Shown here one piece after another: positions 8,721 through 17,970 of a stretch of 64,000 bases of DNA. The translations under genes were made by a program, and so were the position numbers. The stretch comes from an uncultured Acidobacteriota bacterium (GTDB lineage Bacteria; Acidobacteriota; Terriglobia; Bryobacterales; Bryobacteraceae). The first letter of the stretch is position 1. Each line of letters begins with the position of its first letter. Where the stretch lies: the NCBI GenBank assembly GCA_902826685.1, contig CADEFT010000013.1:1-64000 (forward strand). Direction: 5' to 3'. The notes beneath the pieces were generated by a model, which had not been told where the DNA came from, made no database searches, and worked only from the letters and a program-made list of their open reading frames with translations.

Positions 8721-9995
8721 ATGCTGTCGAACGTGAGACTGGTGGCCCTCATCGCCCCACTGATGGCCGGACTTTGGTTTGGCGAGTGTCAGGTGCGGGC
8801 ACAAAGTGCGATGCTACCGGTGCCTTCGGGCAAGCACCCGGCCGGAAAGGCTTCGTTTCATTGGGTCGAGTCAAAGCCACTGGGAAATGAGGTGGCATCC
8901 GCCGATGCCCGGCGCGAGGTGCTGGTTCAGGTCTGGTATCCAGCCACGGGGCCCAGCCGCAGCCGCGCCGTGTACCTTCCCGGAGCCGAGGCGCTGGCGT
9001 CGAGCCCCGCTGCCGCTGCCCTGGCGAACTTGTTCGGTCCGACATGGCGCTCGATCACCTCCAACGAGGTACAAGCTCATGCCTTCGATCAGGCCCCCGT
9101 GGCTCGCGGAAAGAAAATGCCCGTCCTGGTGTTTTCGTCAGGTGGAGGGGTTCCAGTGGCAGCCTACACCGCTCAGATGGAGGATCTTGCGAGTCATGGC
9201 TACATGGTTGCTGGCATTAACCACATATTTGACTTGCCGGGCGTTGCACTCCCAGACGGCCGTCTGCTCATGCCGCAGCCCGCCCCACCTCAGAGTGGCA
9301 GCGCTGACAGCATCGAAAAGAAGCGCGCTGACATGCGTGCGGCGGATATCCGATTCGTCGTCGATCAGTTGCAAAACTTGAACGCCGATGCGAACTCGAT
9401 CTTCCGTGCAAGGCTGGAGTTGGCTCGCCTGGGTGTATTCGGCCATTCCGTCGGCGGACGAAGCGCCGCACGAGCGTGCCAGCTCGATGCCCGAATAAAA
9501 GCCTGCCTGAACCAGGATGGCAACATGGGTTGGCAGCCGTTCTGGCTCGACGAGAGCGGCAATAGTATGCGTCAGCCCTACATGACGCTGGACCATCTGG
9601 ATGCTGATCCGCCGGAAGAGGTCTTCAGCAAGATGGGCACAACACGCGAACAGTATGTTGCGCGTCGATCAGCACGCCAAGCGGAAGCGAGAAAGAAGTT
9701 GTATGAGACTGTTGCGGGCGGAAGCTACCACGTCACGATCAGGACGCCAGGAGTCTCCCACAATAGCTTCCTCGATGTTCGTCAGCTCGGACGGCCGGAC
9801 GGGCCAGGAATCAACTCATGGCCGGACGATGTTCGCGCGGCAACTCCCAATGCTCAAATCCTGAAGGTCATCTCCACGTGGACGCGGGCGTTCTTTGACA
9901 AGACCATTCGGCAAGACCCGAAGCTGCTTTTCGGTCTTGAGCGAGCACAAGACGGCAATGTCGAAGTTCGTCGCTACGGGTCAACATCCAAGTGA
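8721..9995 (+). CDS. Secreted alpha/beta hydrolase, PAF-acetylhydrolase/dienelactone-hydrolase-like
   Basis: From ATG 8721 the product has 424 residues and a clear signal peptide (about 1-29, ending VRAQS). In-frame sequence continues upstream to 8613 but overlaps the kinase gene and lacks secretory character. The nucleophile elbow G-H-S-V-G-G is near residue 245, a candidate acid follows in LNQDGN, and a candidate His lies in SHNSFLD. VQVWYPATG near the N-terminus and the broad layout fit the platelet-activating-factor acetylhydrolase-like lipase group. The substrate is unknown. Confidence 0.75.
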   Translation: MLSNVRLVALIAPLMAGLWFGECQVRAQSAMLPVPSGKHPAGKASFHWVESKPLGNEVASADARREVLVQVWYPATGPSRSRAVYLPGAEALASSPAAAALANLFGPTWRSITSNEVQAHAFDQAPVARGKKMPVLVFSSGGGVPVAAYTAQMEDLASHGYMVAGINHIFDLPGVALPDGRLLMPQPAPPQSGSADSIEKKRADMRAADIRFVVDQLQNLNADANSIFRARLELARLGVFGHSVGGRSAARACQLDARIKACLNQDGNMGWQPFWLDESGNSMRQPYMTLDHLDADPPEEVFSKMGTTREQYVARRSARQAEARKKLYETVAGGSYHVTIRTPGVSHNSFLDVRQLGRPDGPGINSWPDDVRAATPNAQILKVISTWTRAFFDKTIRQDPKLLFGLERAQDGNVEVRRYGSTSK

Positions 9996-10051
9996 TCTGT
10001 TCACCAATGGATTTACCGCATCGGGGTGACGTCCGAGATGACTGAGACGCT

Positions 10052-10068
10052 GCCCAAGGGGCCTTTTT
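10052..10068 (+). terminator. Possible weak intrinsic terminator after the hydrolase gene
   Basis: A GCCC-AAG-GGGC hairpin (4 bp stem) at 10052-10062 is followed by a short run of five T on the plus strand, 57 bp after the hydrolase stop. The stem is short, so this is only a candidate. Confidence 0.3.
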
Positions 10069-10215
10069 CTGGATATAGTTCCTGCCTTGTCGTTAGCTGT
10101 GTAGAGTTACGGTGGGCATGGACCAGGAGATTATCCACTCCCATAGCGCCCGAAATATGTCTCGGGTCCGGCTGCGGCTGCTGTTCGTGTATCCCCGAAC
10201 GTACCAGAAGCCTTC

Positions 10216-12909
10216 CTACCTCCTCCCAGTCTCGCTCGAAGTCCCGCCCGCCGCCGGAACGTAGCACTTCAACGTATAATCCATCACCATGCGATCGGCG
10301 TTAAAGCGCCAGCCCAGCGACCGGATGGTTCGCTTCATCCGGCGGATCCACTCGCGGGGGAGGCCGTCGCGGTCGCGTTGATAAAACAATGGAATCACTT
10401 CCTCACGCAGCACCCGGTAGAGATCGTCGCCGTCGCGCGAATCGTGGACGTGCGTGTCGGAATGCGTGCGGCCGGTGCCAATGGCGAAGCCGTTCAATCC
10501 GTCATAAGCCTCGGCCCACCAGCCATCGAGGACCGACAGATTCAAACCGCCGTTGAGCAGCACTTTCTCGCCGCTGGTGCCCGATGCCTCAAGTGGGCGG
10601 CGCGGGTTATTCAGCCACACATCCACGCCCTGCACGAAGTGCCGGCCGACGTTGATGTCGTAATCCTCCACGAACACCAGCTTGCCGGTGAAGCGCGAAT
10701 CGCGCATCAGCTCGGCGATGCCCTGCAGCACGCGCTTACCGGGCTCATCCTGCGGGTGGGCTTTCCCGGCGAAGACGAACTGCAGCGGGCGATTGGGATC
10801 GTTCACCATCGCCGCCAACCGTTCGATATCGGCCAGGATCAGGTTGGCGCGTTTGTAAGTGGCAAAGCGGCGGGCGAAGCCGATGGTGAGCGCGTCCGGG
10901 CTCAGTACGCGGCCGAAGGTATTGGCGGGCTCGCCGCGGCGGGCGGTTTGTTCGGCCAGGCGGCGGCGAACGAATTCGATCAACCGCGCCTTCAGGCTGA
11001 GGTGCGTTTCCCAGAGCTCGCCATCGTCGATGTTGTCGATGCCTTCCCAGGCGCGCGCTTCGGCCGAGCGCTGATTCCAGCCGGTGCCGAGGTGGCGTTC
11101 ATAGAGGCGGAACATCTGCGGCGCGAGCCACGAAGGCATGTGGACGCCATTGGTGATATGCCCGATCGGCACTTCATCCTCGGGCTTGCCGGGGTAAAGC
11201 CCGGTCCACATGGCGCGCGAGACTTCGCCATGCAAAGACGAAACGGCGTTGGCGCGGCGTGAAAGCCGGAGTCCGAGCACGGTCATGCAGAACTGCTCGT
11301 AAGGATTGCTGGTGTTCTCACGCCCCAGGCCCATCAGGCTTTCATGCGACAGGCCCATCTGCTCGCGGATGGGTCCCAGATGGTCTTCGATCAAACCGGC
11401 GTCGAAGCGGTCATGCCCGGCGGGTACGGGCGTGTGGGTGGTGAACACGACCTCGCGCGCCACGCGCGGCACCGCCTGCCCAAAGCCGATGCCTTCCTCC
11501 TCCATGCGGCTGCGAATGGCTTCGAGGACCGCAAAGCCGCTGTGGCCTTCGTTCAGGTGCAGCACGCCCGGCGTGATGCCCATGGCCTTGAGGGCGCGCA
11601 CGCCTCCGATGCCCAGAATCAGTTCCTGGCGGATGCGCACGCGATGATCGCCGCCGTAAAGCCGCGACGTGAGCTGCCGGTCTTCGGGCGAATTTCCATC
11701 CACGTCGGAATCGAGCAGCAGCAGATCGCAGCGGCCCACTTTGGTGCGCCACACCTTGGCATGGATCGTCCCGGACCGTGTGTCGATGCGCACCGTCACC
11801 GGCTGTCCGTTGGCGCCGATGGCGAGCGTCATCGGCAGATGATTCACATCGGTGGGCGCGTACTCTTCCTGCTGCCAGGAATGCGCGTTGAGCCGCTGCC
11901 GGAAGTAGCCCTGTCCGTAAAAAAGTCCGATGCCGATCAGCGGGATGTCCAGGTCGGAGGCGCTCTTGATGTGATCGCCCGCCAGCACGCCCAGGCCGCC
12001 GGAATAGACCGGCAGGGATTCGTGAATGCCGAACTCGGCGGAGAAGTAAGCCACCGGACGGGGGCGCAGAACGCCGGTATGCACGGCCCCCCAGGTGCTG
12101 GTGGAAGAGAGATATTCCTGCTGGCGGCGGAAGGCGTAATTGATGCGGCTGTGCAGCACCAGTTCGTCGGCGCGGCGTTCCAGCTTCGCCAGCGGCATTT
12201 CGGCCAGAAGCGACACCGGATTATGGTTCAGTTCGCGCCAGCGCACCGGATCCAGATCGCGGAACAGGCTGTTGGTGTCGTAATCCCAGCTCCACCAGAG
12301 GTTGCGGGCGAGCGACCAGAGTTTCTCGGCCACCGGGGCGATGAAGCGGTCGAGGGTGCGGGCTTCACTGACCACCGGCGCCACTTCCGCCGCCGCCGCG
12401 CCCAGCATCTGAATCTCATCTTCCTGGAATACGCGCGGCGCCTTGGTCTGGACGATCAGCACACCTTGCAGGATGCCGCCGTCGACCAGCGGCACGCCGA
12501 GGAAGGAATGATATTCCTCTTCCCCGGCCTCCTTGAAATATTTGAAGCGCGGATGCTGCTGCACGCGTTCGACCGCGACCGGGCGGACCTGCTCCGCCAC
12601 CAGCCCGGCGAGGCCTTCGTTGAGCCCCATGCGCAAGGTGCCGACAGCCTGGGGGCGCAGGCCGAGCGTGGCCGCCAGGATGAGGTTGGCGCGGTCGGGC
12701 TCGAGCAGGTAGGCCGAGCAAACGTCGGTGCGAAAGCGGCTTGCGATCAGCGCCACCACGTTCATCAGCGTTTCGGCGGGCTTTCCTCCTTCGCTGGCAA
12801 GCGCGGCGATTTCTTCAATAGTCAGAACGTGATTGTTGGCCACGGCGGAATGAACCTCTGTGTATTGTTGGTCGCCTGGCGACGAGGCAGGAATGTATAA
12901 AGGTAACAC
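10216..12909 (-). CDS. glgP: Alpha-glucan phosphorylase with N-terminal GAF domain
   Basis: As called the protein has 897 residues from GTG 12909; a second GTG at 12843, with AGAGG upstream, may be the true start. Residues about 28-170 form a GAF domain like that of the PTS regulator PtsP (LNEGLAGLVAEQ, HPRFKYF, SFLGVPLVDGG). Residues about 185-885 are a phosphorylase of the short alpha-glucan family: YFSAEFGIHESLP, HLNEGHSGFA, ARRFATYKRANLI, and EASGTSGEK with the PLP Lys near 782. It releases glucose-1-phosphate from glycogen or maltodextrin. fabD lies 18 bp upstream on the same strand. Part of its 3' region is duplicated at 7310-7591. Confidence 0.88.
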   Translation of the reverse strand: MLPLYIPASSPGDQQYTEVHSAVANNHVLTIEEIAALASEGGKPAETLMNVVALIASRFRTDVCSAYLLEPDRANLILAATLGLRPQAVGTLRMGLNEGLAGLVAEQVRPVAVERVQQHPRFKYFKEAGEEEYHSFLGVPLVDGGILQGVLIVQTKAPRVFQEDEIQMLGAAAAEVAPVVSEARTLDRFIAPVAEKLWSLARNLWWSWDYDTNSLFRDLDPVRWRELNHNPVSLLAEMPLAKLERRADELVLHSRINYAFRRQQEYLSSTSTWGAVHTGVLRPRPVAYFSAEFGIHESLPVYSGGLGVLAGDHIKSASDLDIPLIGIGLFYGQGYFRQRLNAHSWQQEEYAPTDVNHLPMTLAIGANGQPVTVRIDTRSGTIHAKVWRTKVGRCDLLLLDSDVDGNSPEDRQLTSRLYGGDHRVRIRQELILGIGGVRALKAMGITPGVLHLNEGHSGFAVLEAIRSRMEEEGIGFGQAVPRVAREVVFTTHTPVPAGHDRFDAGLIEDHLGPIREQMGLSHESLMGLGRENTSNPYEQFCMTVLGLRLSRRANAVSSLHGEVSRAMWTGLYPGKPEDEVPIGHITNGVHMPSWLAPQMFRLYERHLGTGWNQRSAEARAWEGIDNIDDGELWETHLSLKARLIEFVRRRLAEQTARRGEPANTFGRVLSPDALTIGFARRFATYKRANLILADIERLAAMVNDPNRPLQFVFAGKAHPQDEPGKRVLQGIAELMRDSRFTGKLVFVEDYDINVGRHFVQGVDVWLNNPRRPLEASGTSGEKVLLNGGLNLSVLDGWWAEAYDGLNGFAIGTGRTHSDTHVHDSRDGDDLYRVLREEVIPLFYQRDRDGLPREWIRRMKRTIRSLGWRFNADRMVMDYTLKCYVPAAGGTSSETGRR
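10303..10584. repeat. Right copy of 282-bp direct repeat (inside glgP)
   Basis: Same orientation and 281/282 identity to 7310-7591. It covers the codons from the PLP-Lys loop to RSLGWRF. The intact gene continues beyond it with the normal C-terminus (MVMDYTLKCYVP), so this is the original copy. Confidence 0.95.
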
Positions 12910-12927
12910 GCGGGGAGGGCCCGCGGA

Positions 12928-13848
12928 TCAACCGGCGGCGCCGATCTCGGAAGCCTCGCCGGCACGCTTGCACTCGATCGAGCTATCGATGTTACGCACC
13001 AGGCCGGAAAGCACGGCGCCCGGGCCCACTTCCAAGGCGCGCGTGACACCGCTGGCGGCGAGCAGGCGTACGGATTCGACCCAGCGAACCGCGCCCGGCA
13101 CCTGATCGATCAGTCCCTGCCGCGCTTCGGCCGCCCTGGTCACCAGACGCGCCGCCACGTTGTTCACCAGCGGCACTTCCAGGTCGTGGAAGACTGCCGC
13201 CTCCAGATCCGGCGTCAGACGGGCCTGAGCAGGTTTCATCAGGGGACAGTGAAAGGGCGCGCTCACCGGTAGCGCAATCGCACGCTTGGCACCGGCGGCC
13301 TTGGCCAGTTCCATGGCGCGCGCCACGGCCCCGGCATGTCCCGCGATCACCGTCTGATCGGGCGAGTTGAAATTGGCCGCCGTCACGATTTCGCCCTGCG
13401 CCGCCTCGGCCAGGATGACATCGAGCTTGCCTTCGGGCAGCCGCAGCAGGGCGGCCATGGCGCCCACGCCTTCCGGTACGGCCTCCTGCATGTAGCGGCC
13501 GCGCTGGCGGACCAGCCGCACGGCGGCGGCGAATTCGATGGCGCCCGCGGCCACCAGCGCCGAATACTCGCCCAGGCTATGGCCGGCCACGAAATCGGCG
13601 CGGATTCCCTTTTCCGCGAGCGCGCGCCAGGCGGCTACCGAAGCCGTCAGAATCGCCGGCTGCGTGTTTTCGGTCCGCTTCAGATCCTCCTCGGGCCCGT
13701 TGAAACACAGTGTGGATAACGAAAATCCCAGGGCCTCATCGGCCTCTTCGAATGTCCGGCGGGCGGAGGAAAACGCCTCGGCGATGGTCTTGCCCATGCC
13801 GGGAAACTGGGATCCCTGACCGGGAAACAGCAGTGCGAGTTTGCTCAT
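12928..13848 (-). CDS. fabD: Malonyl-CoA:ACP transacylase
   Basis: The protein has 306 residues, the usual FabD length. It shows the oxyanion-hole motif LFPGQGSQ at 7-14, the nucleophile elbow GHSLGEYSAL near 90, a conserved Arg in VRQRGRYMQ, and the catalytic His in APFHCPLM near 200. It loads malonyl groups onto acyl carrier protein for fatty-acid synthesis. The frame is open far upstream, but that part lies antisense to the RND gene, and ATG 13848 gives the standard N-terminus. The RND pump starts 42 bp away in the opposite direction. Confidence 0.95.
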   Translation of the reverse strand: MSKLALLFPGQGSQFPGMGKTIAEAFSSARRTFEEADEALGFSLSTLCFNGPEEDLKRTENTQPAILTASVAAWRALAEKGIRADFVAGHSLGEYSALVAAGAIEFAAAVRLVRQRGRYMQEAVPEGVGAMAALLRLPEGKLDVILAEAAQGEIVTAANFNSPDQTVIAGHAGAVARAMELAKAAGAKRAIALPVSAPFHCPLMKPAQARLTPDLEAAVFHDLEVPLVNNVAARLVTRAAEARQGLIDQVPGAVRWVESVRLLAASGVTRALEVGPGAVLSGLVRNIDSSIECKRAGEASEIGAAG

Positions 13849-13890
13849 GATGGCGCAGATATAATGGTACCCTCCGGAGACTTCGTCACC

Positions 13891-16800
13891 ATGGGATTGT
13901 CTGAAATTTGCGTGCGCCGGCCGGTATTCGCGTTCATGCTGATCTTCTTCCTGGTCACGCTGGGCGTGTTCAGTTACGGCGATCTGGGACTCGATCTGTT
14001 TCCCCGCACCGATCCGGCGACGGTTTACGTGCAGGCGCGGATGCCCGGCGGCAGTCCCGAGGAGATGTCGACGCAGGTGGCCATTCCGCTCGAGGAATCG
14101 ATCTCCGCCATCAGCGGCATCAGCGAGCTGCGCGGATTCATCATGGAAGGCAGCGCGCGCCTGATGGTGACCTTCGTCCTCGAAAAAGACATCGGCGAGG
14201 CGGTGGAGGACGTGCGGGAAAAGGTGAGCGCGGCCATGCGCAAGCTGCCGCCCACCATCCTTCCCATTTCCGTGATCAAGGCGGACCCGGAGACCGAGCC
14301 CATCATCACGCTGGCCATCAACGGCCAGCGCTCGCAACGCGAGTTGACCGAGATCGCCGACAAACAGATCCGCCGCGCGCTTGAGACCGTGGACGGTGTG
14401 GGCGGCGTGGACGTTTTCGGCGGCCGCAACCGCCAGATCAACGTCTTTCTGGATATCGACAAGCTGAACGCCTACAACCTGAGCGCGCAGGAAGTGGAAC
14501 GGGCCATCCGCACCGAGAACGTGGAAACGCCCGGCGGGCGCATGGTGCGCGGCCCGAACGAAGTGGGCGTGCGCACCATGGGCCGCGTGGAGCAAGTGAG
14601 CCAGTTCGACGACATCATCATCAAGAACGTCGAGGGGGCGCCGGTGCGCGTACGCGATATCGGGCACACCGAAGACGGCATGGCCGAGCGCCGCACCTTC
14701 GCCTACTACCACGGCAAACCGGCGGTGATGATGGAAATCCGCCGCCAGATCGGCATGAATACCGTGAAGGTGGTGGACGATATCATGGCGCGGCTGAAGG
14801 CGCTCGAATCGCGGCTGCCTTCGGGAATCGAGATCAACATCGTCAAGGAACAGGCCACCTACATCCGCAATTCGATTCATGCGCTGCAGGAACACCTGAT
14901 TCTCGGTTCGATCCTGGCCTCGTTGATCGTGTTCGTCTTCATCCGCGACTGGCGCACGGTGCTGATCAGCTCGATCGCCATTCCCACTTCGATTCTGGCC
15001 ACCTTCACTTTGCTCAAGTGGATGGGATTCACGTTGAATTCGATGACCTTGCTGGGGCTGACGCTGGCGGTGGGGATCGTGATCGACGACGCGATCATCG
15101 TGCTCGAAAATATCTTCCGCTACATCGAGGAAGATACGATGCCGGCGATCGAAGCCGCCGTGGTGGCGACCAAGGAAATCTCGCTCGCCGTGCTGGCCAC
15201 CACGCTGTCGCTGGTCATCGTGTTCGTGCCGGTGGCCTTCATGGAAGGCTACGCCAAGAAGTACTTGAGCCAGTTCGGCTGGACCATGTCGGCATCGATT
15301 CTGATGTCGATGCTGGTGGCGTTCACGCTGACGCCAACGCTGAGCGCGCGCCTTCTCAAGCGCACCGGCAAGGGCGGCGGAGGGGGCCATGCCCACAAGG
15401 AGAAATGGTTTGAGCGCTGGTACGGGAAGCTGCTCGGCTGGTCGCTCGATCACCGCTGGGCGGTGGTGCTGGTGTGCCTGGCGACGTTCGCCTCCACGTT
15501 CTATCTGAACCGCATCATCGGCCGCGACTGGATGCCGCAGGAGGATCAAAGCGAGTTGCAGATCTGGATGGAACTGCCCGAAGGCTCCTCGCTTGAGCTC
15601 ACCGACCGCACCGCGCTGGCCATGGCCAAGGCCATCGAAAAAGTGGACGGAATCAAGGCGGTGGTGCCGTCGACTTCCACCTTCATGGACCGCGTCACGA
15701 TGGCGCAAATGACCGTGCTGCTGCATCCGCAGGAAGAGCGCGCCGGTATCGAAGAGATGGCCCAGCGGGTGAGGAGCGCCATTCAACCCTGGACCTGGGC
15801 GCGCCCCCGCATCTCATTCCCCAACGTGCTGGGTGGACGGGATACGTTCGCGCCGATTCGCGCCATGCTGCTGGGCCCGGATATCAACAAGCTGGTCGCC
15901 ATCGCCAAGCAGGTCAACCTGGAAATGATCAAGGAACCGTCGGTGACGGACCTGCGCGTGAACCTGAGTTTGAACAACCCCGAACTGCAGGTGGTGGTCG
16001 ACCGGCAGGTGGCGTCGGACCTTGGTGTGCGGATCGCCGATATCGCCAGCGCCGTGCGGCTGCTGATGTCGGGCGAGGATCAGATCTCGACGTTTAAAGA
16101 AGAGTCCGAACAGTACATGGTCACCATGCGGCTGTCGCCCGGGCAGCGCGACGATCCGGCCGTGCTCAGCCGGTTGCTGATTCCTTCCGCCAAGCAGGGC
16201 CTGATCCGGCTCGATTCGGTGGCCAAGCTCGACCGCGGCCTGGGCCCGAGCCGCATCGACCGCCAGGACCGGCAGTTTTCCGTCGGCATCTACGCCAACG
16301 TCGCGCCGGGCTATTCGCTCGGGGAAGCGGCGGCGCGCACGCGCGAGGCGATTGATCGCGCCGGCCTGCCTGCGGGCTACCAGGCGAAATTTTCCGGCCA
16401 GGTGCAGGTGCTGGAGGAAACGACGGCCAACATGCTGATGGCCATCGGCCTCGCTTCGATCTTCATGTACATGGTTCTGGCGGCGCAGTTTGAAAGCCTG
16501 ATCCATCCGTTCATCATTCTCACCACGCTGCCGCTGTCGATTCCCTTCGCGCTCATTTCGCTGATCGGCACGGGCCGGTCGTTGAACCTGTTCAGCGCGC
16601 TGGGTGTGCTGCTGCTGCTTGGGATCGTGAAGAAGAACGGGATTCTGCAGATCGACTATATGAACAAGCTGCTCGGCGAGGGGCGTCCGCTGCGGGAAGC
16701 GATTCTTGAAGCCAATCGCGTGCGGCTGCGGCCGATCCTGATGACGACGTTTTCGATTGTGGCGGGTCTGATGCCCACGGCCGTCGGCATGGGCGCGGGC

Positions 16801-16968
16801 GCCTCGCAGCGCAGCGCGATCGCCATCACCATCATCGGCGGTCAAACGTTGTGCCTGCTGCTGACGCTGGTGGTGGTGCCGGTGGGCTATTCGTTCGTCG
16901 AGGAATTGCGGCAGGCCGTCAGCCGGCGGCGTGGCGTTCCGGCCGAAGCCGGCGCGGCCGGCGACTGA
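13891..16968 (+). CDS. RND efflux transporter, HAE1/AcrB type
   Basis: From ATG 13891 the protein has 1,025 residues, with GGAG about 12 bases upstream. The 12-helix RND layout with two large periplasmic loops is evident. MGLSEICVRRPVFA is the typical N-terminus, paired Asp at 399-400 (VIDDAIIVLEN) occupy the proton-relay site of helix 4, and the helix 10 Lys is in IVKKNGILQIDY. Such pumps drive export of drugs or lipophilic compounds with a membrane-fusion protein and an outer-membrane channel; neither partner gene is adjacent. It diverges from fabD. Confidence 0.92.
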   Translation: MGLSEICVRRPVFAFMLIFFLVTLGVFSYGDLGLDLFPRTDPATVYVQARMPGGSPEEMSTQVAIPLEESISAISGISELRGFIMEGSARLMVTFVLEKDIGEAVEDVREKVSAAMRKLPPTILPISVIKADPETEPIITLAINGQRSQRELTEIADKQIRRALETVDGVGGVDVFGGRNRQINVFLDIDKLNAYNLSAQEVERAIRTENVETPGGRMVRGPNEVGVRTMGRVEQVSQFDDIIIKNVEGAPVRVRDIGHTEDGMAERRTFAYYHGKPAVMMEIRRQIGMNTVKVVDDIMARLKALESRLPSGIEINIVKEQATYIRNSIHALQEHLILGSILASLIVFVFIRDWRTVLISSIAIPTSILATFTLLKWMGFTLNSMTLLGLTLAVGIVIDDAIIVLENIFRYIEEDTMPAIEAAVVATKEISLAVLATTLSLVIVFVPVAFMEGYAKKYLSQFGWTMSASILMSMLVAFTLTPTLSARLLKRTGKGGGGGHAHKEKWFERWYGKLLGWSLDHRWAVVLVCLATFASTFYLNRIIGRDWMPQEDQSELQIWMELPEGSSLELTDRTALAMAKAIEKVDGIKAVVPSTSTFMDRVTMAQMTVLLHPQEERAGIEEMAQRVRSAIQPWTWARPRISFPNVLGGRDTFAPIRAMLLGPDINKLVAIAKQVNLEMIKEPSVTDLRVNLSLNNPELQVVVDRQVASDLGVRIADIASAVRLLMSGEDQISTFKEESEQYMVTMRLSPGQRDDPAVLSRLLIPSAKQGLIRLDSVAKLDRGLGPSRIDRQDRQFSVGIYANVAPGYSLGEAAARTREAIDRAGLPAGYQAKFSGQVQVLEETTANMLMAIGLASIFMYMVLAAQFESLIHPFIILTTLPLSIPFALISLIGTGRSLNLFSALGVLLLLGIVKKNGILQIDYMNKLLGEGRPLREAILEANRVRLRPILMTTFSIVAGLMPTAVGMGAGASQRSAIAITIIGGQTLCLLLTLVVVPVGYSFVEELRQAVSRRRGVPAEAGAAGD

Positions 16969-17970
16969 TTAACGCCGGTGGAGGCGCACCGTCGCCCTGT
17001 CGATGGCCGCCAGGTTCGGCTTCCCGCACATGGCCATGTCGCGCGCCAGTTCCGACTGCAGCAGCTCCAGCACCTGCTGCACGCCCGCCGCTCCATAGGC
17101 GGCCAGGCCCCATAGAGCCGGGCGCGTGACGATTACCGCGCGGGCTCCCAGCGCGATCGCCTTGAGGACATCGCTGCCGCGCCGGAATCCTCCGTCGATC
17201 AGGACCGCAAGCCGGCTGCCCGCGGCTTCGGCAATCGCCGGTAGCGTCTCGATCGGGGAAGCCATGCCCGGGACCGGTACGCCTCTATAGCTCGATACGA
17301 CGATGCCCTGCAAGCCATGGTCGGCGGCGGCGCGGGCGTCGTCCGGGCTCATGACTCCCTTCAGCAGCAGCGGGACGGCCAGGTCCTTCCGCATGCCTTC
17401 AATGGCGGCCCAATGGAGAGTGCCGCCGGCGCCGGCCGTGAGGCAAACGGCTTTGCAGCCGGCCTTCACCGCCAGATCGATCTTCGCTCGCGTGGTGCCG
17501 GCCTCCGGGAAGACCTGATACCAGAAGCCGGGTGATTCGGCCGCGATCTTTTCAAGCGGCACGCTCGATCGCTCGCTCACGATGAGGACGGCCTTGGCCT
17601 TGGACGCGCCGCGCGCCATGGCCAGTTCCCCCTCGGGATGAAAGCGATTCTGGCCGCCCGCGGGTCCGGCGAGGATGGGGGCGAACAGCGGCTGGCCGAA
17701 CAGGTTCGCGCCGAGGTCGAGATTGGTGGCGCTCACCATCAGCCTGGGCCGCAAGGTGATGCGATCGAACGCCGCGCGATCGGCACCCGTATCGGCGATG
17801 GCGGTGTACGCCGCGCTATCCAGCCGGCGGCGGGCGATCGCTTCCATTTCGGAGGCGTTGATGATCTCGGCGGCGGGTGGAATCCGGCCGGGCGGTTCTC
17901 CCGCCAGTTGTTGCGAGCGGGCGATGGTGGGCCCGGCGGCCGCCAGGAAAAGAGCTTCGCGGCGTCTCAC
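16969..17970 (-). CDS. FMN alpha-hydroxy-acid oxidase-like protein lacking the catalytic His
   Basis: The protein has 333 residues from a GTG overlapping the upstream stop (GTGA). The N-terminus R-R-R-E-A-L-F-L-A-A-A resembles a Tat signal. The FMN-binding barrel is recognisable: LLKGVMSPDDA holds the FMN Lys, and DGGFRRGSDVLKAIALGA holds the phosphate-binding Arg. The SNHGGRQLD motif, which carries the active-site His of this family, reads SSYRGVPVP. The early Tyr-rich segment and the RNR region are also altered. It is probably catalytically changed or inactive, perhaps a partner of the intact paralogue next to it. Confidence 0.75.
   Translation of the reverse strand: MRRREALFLAAAGPTIARSQQLAGEPPGRIPPAAEIINASEMEAIARRRLDSAAYTAIADTGADRAAFDRITLRPRLMVSATNLDLGANLFGQPLFAPILAGPAGGQNRFHPEGELAMARGASKAKAVLIVSERSSVPLEKIAAESPGFWYQVFPEAGTTRAKIDLAVKAGCKAVCLTAGAGGTLHWAAIEGMRKDLAVPLLLKGVMSPDDARAAADHGLQGIVVSSYRGVPVPGMASPIETLPAIAEAAGSRLAVLIDGGFRRGSDVLKAIALGARAVIVTRPALWGLAAYGAAGVQQVLELLQSELARDMAMCGKPNLAAIDRATVRLHRR

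Larger units (their letters stand above)
7592..10302. other. Probable acquired segment between glgP repeats
   Basis: The 2.7 kb between the two repeat copies carries a small protein, a zeta-toxin-like kinase and a secreted hydrolase. By eye, its codon choice uses more A/T-ending codons than the neighbouring genes. No integrase, transposase or tRNA is visible. Between 7634 and 7844, and between 9996 and 10215, I see no convincing gene. The island interpretation is inference from the flanking repeats and gene content. Confidence 0.5.

Noticed and set aside
7592..10302. Insertion sequence or integron
   Set aside because: No transposase, integrase, terminal inverted repeats or short target duplication are visible; only the long glgP-derived direct repeats bound the segment.
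11344..12900. A 518-codon plus-strand frame opposite glgP
   Set aside because: Antisense to conserved phosphorylase and GAF motifs; no domain of its own.
13849..15786. A 952-codon minus-strand frame that extends fabD far into the RND gene
   Set aside because: The extra 645 codons are His/Arg/Gln-rich and antisense to well-conserved RND sequence, and FabD has its standard start at 13848. This is a GC-codon shadow.
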